The notes under the pieces: model-generated
Seen by the model: only the letters and a program-made list of their open reading frames with translations
Told to the model about the DNA's origin: nothing
The model's database searches: none
Assembly (NCBI GenBank): GCA_963767475.1
Contig: CAVYEI010000001.1
Location: 201,071 to 265,070, forward strand
Reading direction: 5' to 3'
Length of the DNA: 64,000 nt
Source of the DNA: WHSW01 sp963767475
Lineage (GTDB): Bacteria; Actinomycetota; Thermoleophilia; Solirubrobacterales; 70-9
Shown: positions 46,301-56,096 of the stretch, piece by piece
How positions within the stretch are numbered: position 1 is the first letter of the stretch
Layout of the letters: each line of letters opens with the position of its first letter
Made by a program: the position numbers and the translations under genes

Positions 46301-48238
46301 GGCGGGGTCGAGCACGGCGAGCACGGCGTCGCGCACGCCGTCGTCGAGGCAGGCCAGATCGCCCCGCTCCGACGGCGGGGCCAGGACGTGGGCCACGACG
46401 GCCCGGTCGACCAGGGCGGCGGCCTCCTGGGGCTCGATCCCCAGGACGTGGGCGACGACCGCGACTGGCGCCCGGCCCGCCCGGCCACGGCCACGATGGC
46501 GGCGGCGGTGACGGCGTCGGGCGCCAGGTCGCGCACCCGGGCGGCGGCCACCTCGGCCAGCGTGAGCGGCGCCTCGACCCGGAGGGCGCGCTCGGACCAG
46601 CGCCACCGGGCCTGCGTCGACGTCGACCCACAGGTCGCCGGCCTCGACGAGCGACCACACGTCGGCGAGGGCGACGCGGGGCAGCCCGCCGGAGCGCTGC
46701 CAGACGGCGTCGGCCAGCTCGGTCACGGCCTCGGCGGGCATGCCCGTGCCCTGGGCCACCAGCTCGGCGACCGCGGCGGCGGTCGAGCGGCGCCACGACG
46801 ACCTCGTCGACGGCCGCGCCCCGGGCCGCGAGCCCGCTCGAGCAGCGCCTCCAGCGGCACGGAGCCGCCGCCGGTGACCACCACGACGAGGAAGGGGCCG
46901 GCGTCGGGGTGGCCGCCGATCGACTCGAGGGCGCCGAGGAAGGTGGCGTCGCCCAGGTCGCCGTCGTCGAAGACGCCGACCGCGGGCGGGAGGTGGCGGG
47001 CCACCGCGGCGATCGAGCCCCGCGTGGCCCGGGTGACGCGGCCCAACGCCTCGGACGGGTCGACGTGGGCCGGCTCGGGCTGGGGCCCGACGAGGAGGCC
47101 GAGGGCGGGCAGCACCTGGGCGGCGATGGGCAGGTCGTCGCCCAGCGTCCGGCGGAGCTGGCCCTCGACGGCCCGCACGACCGGCTCGGGGGCGGTGAGC
47201 AGCTGCTCGACGAGCTGGCCCATCACGCGTGGCGCCCGTCTTGAACGGCACGGTGGCGCCGGGGTCGGACAGGGTGGCGATGCCGCACAGGACGCCCTTG
47301 GCCCGCAGGTCGTCGCTCATGGCCCGCACCAGGGCGGTGCGGCCCGACCCCGGCTCGCCCCGGACCACGACGATGCGGCCCTGGCCCTCGGCGGCCACGG
47401 TGTCGGCGGCGGCCACGATGCGGGCCCGGAGGTCGTCCCGACCCACCACCTGGCGGGGATCCTCCCAGCGGAGGGCGACGCCGCCGATCTCCGGCTCGGG
47501 GGCCGGGCCGTCGCCCTCGACGCAGGTGCTGGCGCTGGCGCCGGAGATCGCCCACCAGGCCGAGCACCGAGCGGTGCCGGCGGCGAGGGTCGGCGTGCGT
47601 GCTCCGGTCGAGCACGGCGGTGAGCCCCGGGCGGCACCTCGCCCCGCTCGGACAGGACGGCCGCAGGGTGGCGCTCAGCCCGAACAGGTCGAAGGCGGTG
47701 TCGGCCGGGACCGGCTCGGGGCCCCGCTGCTCGGGGGCCAGGTGGCCGCCGTGGCTGGAGCGCCGGGGGCGCACACCCGGCCTCGGCGGCGTCGTAGAGG
47801 TCGACCAGGACGGGCCCGTCGGGGCCGAGGATCACGTGGTCGGCGTCGACCGCCCGGTGGACGATGCCCCGGGCGTGGAGGGCGGCCAGGGCGGAGCCGA
47901 CGGCGATGGCGACGTCGAGGGCGCCGACGACGTCGAGCTCGCCGGCGGCGGACCGCCTCGGCCCACGTCGGGCCGGGCGGGTCGTCGAGGATCAGGGCGA
48001 CCCGCACCGAGGTGTCGACGAGGTCGCGCCCGGTGACCAGGTGCGGGTGCCGCACCGCGGTGGTCAGGTCGTGCTCGCGGCGGAGCCGCTCGCGCGACGC
48101 GTCGGTGGGCAGGTCCGAGGCGTGGGTCTTCACCAGGACGGGCGAGCCGTCCGCCGCCCGGGCGCGCAGGACGAGGGTGTCCCCCCGTCGTTGGACGGGG
48201 CGGACATCCTCCAGTCCCGGGAGGGGCCCGAGGCTCAC
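43313..48238 (-). CDS. giant pseudokinase-ATPase-TPR-GAF-GGDEF signalling protein, frameshifted
   Basis: About 1,640 residues if indels are repaired. N-terminus: kinase-like lobe (VLVKTHASDLPTDASRERLR, HPHLVTGRDLVDTSVRVAL); the catalytic loop reads GIVHRAVDADHVIL and the DFG site DLYDAA, so HRD and DFG are lost and it is a pseudokinase. Then an AAA/STAND ATPase (MVGRDDLRARIVAAADT, Walker A VRGEPGSGRTALVRAM). Helical repeats follow (residues about 600-1,150), a GAF domain near 44,340-43,900, and a GGDEF domain (DDVVARLGGDEFVVVS with I-site RADD; FCDLDGFKGVNDALGHTAGD). It should make cyclic-di-GMP. GTG start overlaps the upstream FAD gene stop. Confidence 0.72.
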
Positions 48239-50075
48239 CCGGCGGGCACTCGGGGGCCGGCGAGCGTGCGAGTGGCCTGAGAGTCGTCGTCGGCCGGGCC
48301 ACGTCGGTGGCGGTGGTCTCGATGGTGGTCTTCCCCTCCTGCTGGGCCCGATGGGGCCGTGCGAAGTCGTAGCCGACGATCTGGTCGAGTGCCGGCAACC
48401 CGGTCAGGGCGTGGGCCGCGAGCAAGCCTGACATGACGGCGCCCTCGAAGGAACCGATGTCCATCCCGGTCGAGATCCAGTCGCTGGCGAGGGCCAGGTT
48501 GGAGGCCCCGCTGTTCCACGACTCGGGGCGCAGCGCGCCCGATCCGGGGGGCGACGGGACGTAGCGCTCGTTGGGGTCGGCGTTGGCCCGCCAGTACTGG
48601 AAGTCGACCCGCTCGGAGCCCTCGGCCTCGACGCCCTCGGTGACGTAGAGCAGGGCCGGGTCGAAGGCGCCGCCCACGAAGGGGTCGGTGGCCGACGCCG
48701 GGAACACCGAGGCGGCCGTCCGCAGCCACTGGGTGAAGGTGGCCTTGGCCTCGTCGGCCAGGAGGTCGGGGGTCTCGTGCTCGTCCGGTGCGGGCCACGG
48801 GCCCCGGTGGGGCATCGGGCCGCAGACGTAGAAGAGGCCCTTGGGCGTGTCGTCGGCCGGCCAGTTCTCGGTGGCGAGCACGTCGGTCATGTCGGCCAGG
48901 CCGAGCGGCTGGACGGCGGCCGTGCCGCAGGTGCGGTCGGTGCCCTCGAGGTGGGGCAGGCCCAGCTCGTAGTTCGTGACGTTGGTCCAGATCTGGGCGG
49001 CCATGGTGGCGATGCCGGGCATGGCGGCCACGGCCGGCTTCCACCGGGCGTTCTCCACCAGGCTCGGGGCCAGGTGCTCGACGCTGGGCAGCGGCAGGGC
49101 GCTGATCACGCAGTCGAAGTCGACGTCGGCCCGGAGCGTCTCGTGGCCGACACCCTCCCAGGGCGTCCACCAGGACTCGAGGTCGACGTTCTCCGGCCTC
49201 CAGCTCGGCGCCCTGCTCCAGCTGGCCGTAGATCGGGTTGGCCGGCCAGCCGAGGGTGTCGTCGGGGAGGATCGCCAGCGGCTCGTAGGGCGCACCGTCG
49301 ACCGTCGTGGCCTGCACCTGCACCTCGACGCGCTCGATGCGGCCGGTGTCGGGGTCGTAGGCGATCTCCTCGACCTTGCGGAAGAACTCGAACTTCGACG
49401 CCGCGCTCGCGGGCGACGCCGGAAGAAGGGGGCGACGACGGTGTCGCCCGTGCCCCGAGTGAACCAGTAGCTGCCCTGGCCGCACGAGAGGAGCTGGCGG
49501 AGGACGAACCACAGGAACGACGAGGTGGCCATCGTCGGCGGCAGGCTGGTGTCGCCGTCGACGACCTGGAAGCAGATCTGGGCCGGCATCTGGGTGCAGC
49601 TGCTGCTGACGGCGACCTCGTCCATGCCGTGGCGGCGCAGCCAGTGCAGGTAGTCCTCGCCGTCGACGGAGCCGAGGCCCTTGCACGAAGATCTTGTCGG
49701 CGATCACGCCCCGCAGGACGGTGGAGTACAGCTCGACCTGGCACCACACCGACCGGAGGCGGGCGTAGCGGCTGGTGGCCTGGCTCTCGTCCACGTGGGT
49801 CTTGAGGTGGAGGCGGGCCTGCTCGACGAGGTCGAGGGTCTCGCGGTGGCGGCCGGCGTGCGGCTCGCTGGGGTCGAGCTCCTCGCGCTCCCGTGGCGCC
49901 TTGAGGGCGACGACGTGGTGGTGGCTCGACGTGGGCCCGCAGGCCCTCGCCGTCACCGGGGCCGAAGGCCTCCTCCAGCAGGGCGATGATCTCGGCGATG
50001 ATCTCCTTGACGAAGGCCTTGGCGTCGACGTGGTCGTCGGGCCCCCACGGCTCCATGTCGTTGTGGGCGTGAATA
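48235..50075 (-). CDS. FAD-dependent amine-oxidase-like enzyme, 5' end missing, frameshifted
   Basis: The readable part starts at GIHAHNDMEPWG, so the N-terminal FAD-binding GxGxxG is lost at the joint near 50,075. Segments in order: THVDESQATSRYARLRSVWC, SSSCTQMPAQICFQVVDGDT, GTGDTVVAPFF, FDCVISALPLPSVEHLAPSL and WISTGMDIGSFEGAVMSGLL, the last being the FAD-contact glycine region of phytoene/amine-oxidase-like enzymes. About 600 residues remain. Resembles carotenoid or hydroxysqualene-type desaturases in fold; the substrate is unknown. Coupled by GTGA to the giant signalling gene. Confidence 0.68.
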
Positions 50076-50076
50076 C

Positions 50077-50287
50077 CTGACTCGCGACGGCGGTTCGCGG
50101 GCCGAACAGCCCAACGTTCTATCAATCGAAAATGCTTGCCGCTGCGGGCCAAGACCTCGGACCCTTGGAGCTCGTCGTGCTGCCCATCAAGATCTCCAGC
50201 GGCGTCGACGGAATGCTCGGCCGGAACTTCTTCGAGCAGCACGTCGTGTGCCTCGACTATCGGCGGCGAGAGGTTCGCGTGCGCTGA
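50077..50287 (+). CDS. C-terminal fragment of a retropepsin-like aspartyl protease
   Basis: Seventy codons opening after an in-frame stop at the joint and ending VDGMLGRNFFEQHVVCLDYR, RRREVRVR, stop. The GMLGRNFFEQ and LDYRRR strands match the closing part of bacterial retropepsin-like domains; the DTGA motif would lie upstream and is not in the window. The fragment begins where the FAD gene ends, so it marks the start of the third sequence stretch. Confidence 0.5.
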
Positions 50288-50328
50288 CGGGCACGCCCGG
50301 TCCGGGCCAAGCGATCCTTGTTCTACTT

Positions 50329-50426
50329 ATCTAGTCAATAATCTACCCATAAATTATATAACTAATTGATTTTAGAGCCATATTAATAAATATAATCTAT
50401 TCATTTATCTACCCGATAATCTAGTC
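50329..50426. promoter_or_regulatory. AT-rich promoter with five ATCTAnnC elements before yjjJ
   Basis: ATCTAGTC (50,329-50,336), ATCTACCC (50,341-50,348), ATCTATTC (50,395-50,402), ATCTACCC (50,407-50,414), ATCTAGTC (50,419-50,426), all direct. The first two and last two form near-mirror pairs 12 bp apart around a 46-bp AT core. The gap 50,288-50,446 is the most AT-rich stretch in the window. Probable operator for the winged-helix domain of the downstream toxin, from spacing. Confidence 0.6.
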
Positions 50427-50446
50427 GGTGGTGCTACGATGGGCCC

Positions 50447-51832
50447 ATGCCTCCTCCTGACCAAACTGAGTTGCTGCTGCGCCGACTGAGTGGTGGAACC
50501 GTCAGCTCTCGTGAACTCGAGCAGCTACTGGGACTGTCCCAATCTTCCGTTTCGCGCGTGCTGCGTTCTCTCATAGAGAACCGACGCGTTCTGCGTGTGG
50601 GCACGACACGCGGAGCCCAATATGGTTTGCGAAGACAGATCGAAAGCATCGGCGATGCTTGGCCGCTCCATCGAATTAATAGCGGAGGTGCAATTGAAGA
50701 GCTTGGAACCTTGCACGCCTTGGCGGCGGATCAGTACTACTTTGAGCCCACGAGGCAAGCGCTTGCCATGCGCTTCGCGTGGGAGGGAATCAGCGAAGGT
50801 ATCCCGTACTTCCTACAGGACCAGCGGCCTGGAGGGTTTCTAGGTCGTGCTGTGCCACTCAGATATCCCGAACTGCGGCTGCCACAACGCGTCATCGATT
50901 GGAGCGACGATCACTACTTGCTCTATCTGACACAACGCGGCTCAGACACCGTCGGAGATCTGATTCTAGGTACGACTGCCTTGGATGATTACCTCCGGAT
51001 GCGGTCTACACGCCGAGCGATTCAGGCTTCGCAGCGCGAGGTTCGCTACCCGGAGCTGGTGAATGCGGTCATGGAAGGTGGGTTGCCAGGTTCTTCAGCT
51101 CATGGTGAGCATCCAAAATTTACCGCCTTCTTGCAGGACAATGTCGGCCCGAGACACGTGCTCGTAAAATTCTCGCCGCCGGTTGACTCTGACATTGGCC
51201 TTCGATGGTCGGACTTGCTCATTGCCGAGCACCACGCTCTGTCCCTTCTTGCTACAAACGGGATAGCCGCAGCGGCTTCGCGGATTCTTCAGTTTGCAGG
51301 TCGTACCTATCTGGAGGTGGATAGATTTGATCGAGAGGGGGCTGAGGGGCGCTTAGGCGTCACTTCGTTGCTTGCCATAGATTCACAGCTCTATGGAAAA
51401 GTAGACAATTGGATCGATGCCGCGACACGGCTTCATCGTGACCGGCGTATCGATGCCGCGGCCCTCGAGCAAGTGCGTTTGATCGCAACGTTCGGTGCGC
51501 TCATCGCAAACTCCGATCGCCATTTTGGCAATCTCGCATTTCTTGACGAGTACCGAGGGACCTTTGGGCTCGCACCTGTCTATGACATGCTGCCGATGCT
51601 TTTCGCGCCGGAGCACGATCAAGTCGTTTCGCGCACATTTGTCCCGCCCGATGCCACATCCGAGACTTTGCGGGTGTACTCGCGTGCGCGAACGCTTGCT
51701 GAGGAATATTGGCAGGGACTTACAAGCGATCAACGACTCAGCCAAGGATTCCGTGAGATCGCCGCTACCTGTGGTTCATCGGTGGCTCAGTTGGCATCAC
51801 AGGTGCCCGTAGTAGTGGCACCTGGTGGTTAG
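50447..51832 (+). CDS. yjjJ: HipA-family toxin kinase with N-terminal winged helix (YjjJ-type)
   Basis: A 461-residue protein with no frameshift. Residues 5-60 form a winged HTH (SSRELEQLLGLSQSSVSRVL, then RSLIENRRVLRVGTTRGAQY). The HipA kinase part follows: phosphate loop PGSSAHGEHPKF, lysine in HVLVKFSP, catalytic loop ALIANSDRHFGNLAFLDEYR (N-x-D-R-H-x-G-N) and metal site PVYDMLPML. Single-gene YjjJ toxins carry their own DNA-binding domain in place of a separate HipB antitoxin. It may phosphorylate an aminoacyl-tRNA synthetase or other target and repress its own promoter. GC is lower than around it, suggesting transfer. No HipB-like gene flanks it. One base separates its stop from the convergent protease gene. 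Confidence 0.88.
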   Translation: MPPPDQTELLLRRLSGGTVSSRELEQLLGLSQSSVSRVLRSLIENRRVLRVGTTRGAQYGLRRQIESIGDAWPLHRINSGGAIEELGTLHALAADQYYFEPTRQALAMRFAWEGISEGIPYFLQDQRPGGFLGRAVPLRYPELRLPQRVIDWSDDHYLLYLTQRGSDTVGDLILGTTALDDYLRMRSTRRAIQASQREVRYPELVNAVMEGGLPGSSAHGEHPKFTAFLQDNVGPRHVLVKFSPPVDSDIGLRWSDLLIAEHHALSLLATNGIAAAASRILQFAGRTYLEVDRFDREGAEGRLGVTSLLAIDSQLYGKVDNWIDAATRLHRDRRIDAAALEQVRLIATFGALIANSDRHFGNLAFLDEYRGTFGLAPVYDMLPMLFAPEHDQVVSRTFVPPDATSETLRVYSRARTLAEEYWQGLTSDQRLSQGFREIAATCGSSVAQLASQVPVVVAPGG

Positions 51833-51833
51833 T

Positions 51834-53843
51834 TCAGAATCCCGCGGCCTTGTCCGCACGGACGCGACTCTCTCGCAGCGATGCAGCCGAACGCTGAAAC
51901 TTGATCGCTCCGTTCTTCGGCAAGACCTCGCCGACCATGCGGCGCAAGGTTGCACGCACGGTGGCGGTGTCGTCGTCGAAGTCGCCGTGATGAAGTGACG
52001 TTGAGGCGTCGATGGAATTCACCGGCTTGTTGTTCGGCGAGATCACCAGGTCGGCATTGCCGCTCTTGAACAGCGCCATGAGGTCCGCGTCCTGGCGGAT
52101 GAACTTCTCCATGCCGAGGATCGGGCACGCCACTCCGGAACAGCGGGATGCGCGGCTTCGTCCTCGAAGGAGTGCGACACGAGATACAGCAGCGACTTGT
52201 GATAGATGTTCGCGCAGTGGTCGTCCTGCTCGGCCTTGTCGGAGAGCGCGAACAACGCGAACTGCTTGATGCGTTTTTTCTTGATCGCCGGCACGTAGTG
52301 CTGCTTGAACAGCTCGACGGTGCATGCCGGCGCCCACAGCGTGCAGGTCTCGACATCGACGCCCGCGTCGTTGAGCGCCGTGATCAGCGGCGCATGGAAG
52401 ATGCTGCCGGCGCTGTGGCCGACGATGTGGATCTTCGGCACCTGCTGCTTGGGTAATTTATCGAGCAGGCGCTTCAAGTGGCCAACGACCGCCCGCGCGC
52501 CGCCCTTGCGAATTCTGCGTGGCGGCGAGCGCGTTCTCCTTCATCTCGTCCCAGGCAGCCTTGCCGGACAACACGCGCGCCAGCGGCTCCAGCGCGTCGT
52601 CGAGCCGGTCGAGCATGAAGTCCTTGGCGGCGTCGAGCGCACCCTCGGGGCGGCGGCGCTGGAAGGCGTCGTTCAGGATGTTCTTGACCGTCGTCCAGTA
52701 GTCGCTGTGCCAGATGAAGGTGAGCGGATAGATGCCGGCCGCGAGCATGCGTCGAGCGATAGTCGGCCAGCCGCTGCACGGCCGCTGTCTCGCTGACCAG
52801 GCCGCCGTGGGCGTAGAGCAGGATGTGCTTGTAGCCGCCGGTCTCGATCGCCTTGGGGCAGTTCGGTCTTGAACAGTTCGGCGACTTCTTCGCGCGGAGC
52901 GTGCCGTAGTTGCCGCCGGCCTTGAACTCGCCGTCGTTGCCGAGGCTGATGATGTGCGGCCGCAGGTCCGGATACGAGTACGCCGCGGACTGGCCGGCCG
53001 ATGCGGAATGCGCGACCGCGGTCGAGGTGCTCTTCCTGAGCTCGATCGGCGCGCCGAGCCGCGCGACCCAGACGTCGGTGCCGTTCTGCAGCCAGTCGTC
53101 GTAGCTGATGCAGGCGAAGCCTTCGTGACCCCAGTCATCGCCCCACGAGTTCTGGATCCAGAACCCGTTGCTTGTCGTAGCCGACGATGGCGAAGGCGTG
53201 CCCGCCGAGCAGCTTCTCGGAGAATTCGATCAAGCCGTCGTCGCCGGGCTCGGCCCAACCCTCGTGCACGTTCGAGGTGGCGAACAGACACGCCGACCTC
53301 GGCGATCGCCGCATGCATCGCGACCAGATCTTTGTGATTGACGCGAAAGTAGGCGCCGAGCGGACGACGCAGCGCGTCGGCGGTGCGCGTGTCGTTCAGG
53401 CCGGTGAGCAACTGGCCCTTGTTGCTCTTGCTGGGCACCGAAGGCCAGTACTCTTCGGAGCAGACGCCGTGCTTGTGCCAGCCCTTCATCGCGCCGCGCG
53501 CGCTCGAGCCTGAATAGCCTTCGCCCGGCCACTCGTCGTAGCGCTTGGCCAGCTCGTACAGCATGCGCGGGCTGACAGGGATTGCAGTCGCTGACCACCT
53601 TGCGCGTGGTCAGCAGGTAGTTGACGACGGTCGCGAGGCCGAAGCCGGTGCAGGCGCCTTCGGAGCCCTGGTCGAGGATCGGGAATTCGGTGCTCGCGAT
53701 AGCGTTGCAACTCGCGCTGCGGTCGGCACCTCGATCAGCGTCGGCACATACATCTTGTCGCGGAAATCGAGCGTGTCCCGGCGGACGTCGAACACTCGCT
53801 TGCGCGCGCGGCTGGCCGCGGCGCGGGTCGTGCGCTTCTTCAT
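51834..53843 (-). CDS. papain-like C1 peptidase fused to an alpha/beta hydrolase, frameshifted
   Basis: About 668 residues. C1 part (residues 45-250): FPILDQGSEGACTGFGLATV with catalytic Cys, SPRMLYELAKRYDEWPGEGY, LLGGHAFAIVGYDK with the active His, and GFWIQNSWGDDWGHEG with the Asn. Hydrolase part: GGYKHILLYAHGGLVSE (oxyanion strand), IHIVGHSAGSIFHAPL with the Ser nucleophile, and STSLHHGDFDDDTATVR near the C-terminus with a likely His. No signal peptide, so cytosolic. Linker of about 100 residues between domains. Codirectional with the UvrD gene 35 bp upstream; start ATG 53,843 (GTG 53,888 possible). Four or more indels. Confidence 0.75.
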
Positions 53844-53878
53844 AAGTTCGAACCGTGCGAAGTTGTTATCGAAAGAAG

Positions 53879-56011
53879 TCAGTCCCACATTGCGCGTAGC
53901 GCCGCGGCGGCGTCAATTCGTACTTTGGTCTCAGACGCTTTGTTGCTGGCGACAGCGGACGCCGCCGGCCAGGCTCGTTGCTCGAAACATTGCATCAGCT
54001 GATCGGTCATGAAGCGGCTGCGCGCGCCATACACATGCGCATCGCCGGTGCGGCTCTGCTGAGTGATGTAGTACTTGAGCGGCGCGACCAGGTGCAGATC
54101 ATGTTTGGCGCGCGTCATCGCGACGTACAGCAGTCGGCGCTCTTCTTCGACCAGGTCGGGCCGGCCGGTGGCGTGCTCGTTGGGGAAGTTGCCGTCGGCG
54201 ACGTTCAGCACATACACCGAGTCCCATTCCTGGCCCTTGGCCGAATGGATGGTGGACAGGATCAGGTAGTCCTCGTCGCGCGCCGGATCGCCGGCGAGGT
54301 CGCTGCTGACCTGCGGCGGATCGAGCGTCAGTTCGGTGATGAACTGCTCGCGCGACGCATACTGGCCCGACAAGCGCTCGAGCTGCTCGATGTCACCCAT
54401 GCGCACGCGGGCGGCGTCGTAGATGCGTTCGAGCTGCGGCTCGTACCATTTCCTGCAGTCGCCCGAGCTGGCCGATCCACTCGCGGGCTTGCGACAGATC
54501 GTCGATCAGCTCCATCAAGCCCGGCCCAATCCTTTTCGGCCGCGGCCGGCATTCGATAGGACGGCGAGCGTCGGCCAGGTATAGCCGCTGGCCTCGAACA
54601 CTTTGAGGCAGCGATCGGCAACCGCGGGCCCGACGCCGCTCAACAGCTGCAGCACGCGGAAGCCCGCGATGCGATGCTTGGGATTGTCGGCCCAGCGCAG
54701 CAGCGCCAGCACATCTTTGACGTGCGCGGCTTCGAGGAATTTCAGGCCGCCGTACTTGGCGTAGGGAATGTTGCGACGGATGAGCTCCAGCTCCAGCACA
54801 TCGCCGTGATGCGAGTTGCGCATCAGCACCGCCTGCCGACGCAGCGCGGTGCCTTGCTCGCGAGCGGCCAGGATCTGCTCGACGACGTACAGCGACTGCG
54901 CCTTGTCGTCCTGCACGGAGACGTAGACGGGACGGCGCGACGAGGCTGCGTCCGGAGCGCAACTCCTTTTGATACTGCCGCGGGCTGTCGCCCATCAACA
55001 CATTGGCGGCATCGAGAATGGGCTGCACCGAGCGATAGTTGTGCTTCGAGCTTGACGATCTCCGCGGCTGGCGAGAATCGCGCCGGGAATTCCAGGATGT
55101 TCTCGATGGTCGCGGCGCGAAACGAATAGATCGCCTGCGCATCGTCGCCCACGACGCAGACGCCGTCGCCGTGCGGCTTCATCGCCAGCACGATTTCGGC
55201 CTGCAGCGTGTTCGTGTCCTGGTACTCGTCGATCAGCACGTGCGAAAAGCGGGCGCCGATGTCCTGCGCGAGCTGCGGCTCCTGCACCAGCAGATGCCAG
55301 TAGAGCAGCAGGTCGTCGTAGTCGAGCAGCTGCTGTGAGTGTTTGATCTCGACGTAGCGGCGGAACAGCTGCGTGAGATCGTCACGCCCACTCGGCGCAC
55401 CAGGGGAAGAAGTCCTGCAGCGTCTGCGCCAGCGGCGCGCGGCTGTTTACCTTGTGCGAGTAGATCGCAAGGCACGTGTCCTTGCGCGGGAAGCGCTTCT
55501 CCTTTTTGGCGAAGCCCAGCTCCTGGCGCACGACATCCAGCAGGTCGGCCGCGTCGCCCCGATCGAGCACCGAGAACGACGGATCCAGCCCGACGACGTG
55601 CGCGTACTCGCGCAACAGCCGATTGCCGATGGAGTGATAGGTGCCCGACCACAGCAGGCGAGCGGCATTGACGTGAATGGACGCCGGCTCGCTTGGACGT
55701 GCTCAGCGCCTGAGTGGCGATGCGCTCCGCTCGTCGGAGCATTTCCTGCGCCGCGCGCCGAGTGAAGGTCAGCAGCAGAATGCGTTCGGGCGCGCACGCC
55801 TTCGAGCAGCAGGTGCGCGACTCGATGCGCCAGCGTGTTGGTTTTGCCCGTGCCGGCGCCGGCGATGATCAACAGCGGCCCGGCCGCGAACCCGTCGCTC
55901 GAGCGCGCGCCGTACAGAGCAGCCCGGCGCTGAGCGGCATTCAGCCCCTGCGCCGAAAACCTCGGCCGGTGCGGAATCGTCGAGGTGGAGGTTGTCGGCT
56001 GCGGTGCTCAT
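53879..56011 (-). CDS. UvrD/PcrA-type superfamily 1 helicase, frameshifted
   Basis: Walker A IIAGAGTGKTNTLAHRVAHL; motif Ia LTFTRRAAQEMLRRA; Walker B FSHVLIDEYQDTNTLQAEIV; motif III VVGDDAQAIYSFRAATIENI; motif IV HNYRSVQPILDAANVLMG; motif V LSTIHSAKGQEWDSVYVLNV; motif VI ERRLLYVAMTRAKHDLHLVA. About 711 residues from ATG 56,011, a normal UvrD length. 3'-5' DNA helicase of repair or anti-recombination. No nuclease domain appended. Several frameshifts near 55,900-54,400. Its promoter holds a LexA-like box, and the papain-hydrolase gene follows. Confidence 0.85.
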
Positions 56012-56032
56012 CGCGGCTATGATGGCGCAAAA

Positions 56033-56048
56033 CTGTATATAACGACAG
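56033..56048. promoter_or_regulatory. LexA-box-like palindrome in divergent promoter
   Basis: CTGTATATAACGACAG matches the gammaproteobacterial LexA consensus CTGTATATATATACAG at 13 of 16 positions, including both CTG and CAG ends with the 10-bp spacing. It lies 21 bp upstream of the UvrD start and 48 bp before the PhoD start, able to control both. Confidence 0.6.
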
Positions 56049-56096
56049 AGCCGTTTGCTTGCCGTCGGCGGCGCTCGCCCGGCAGAATTTCGCTCC

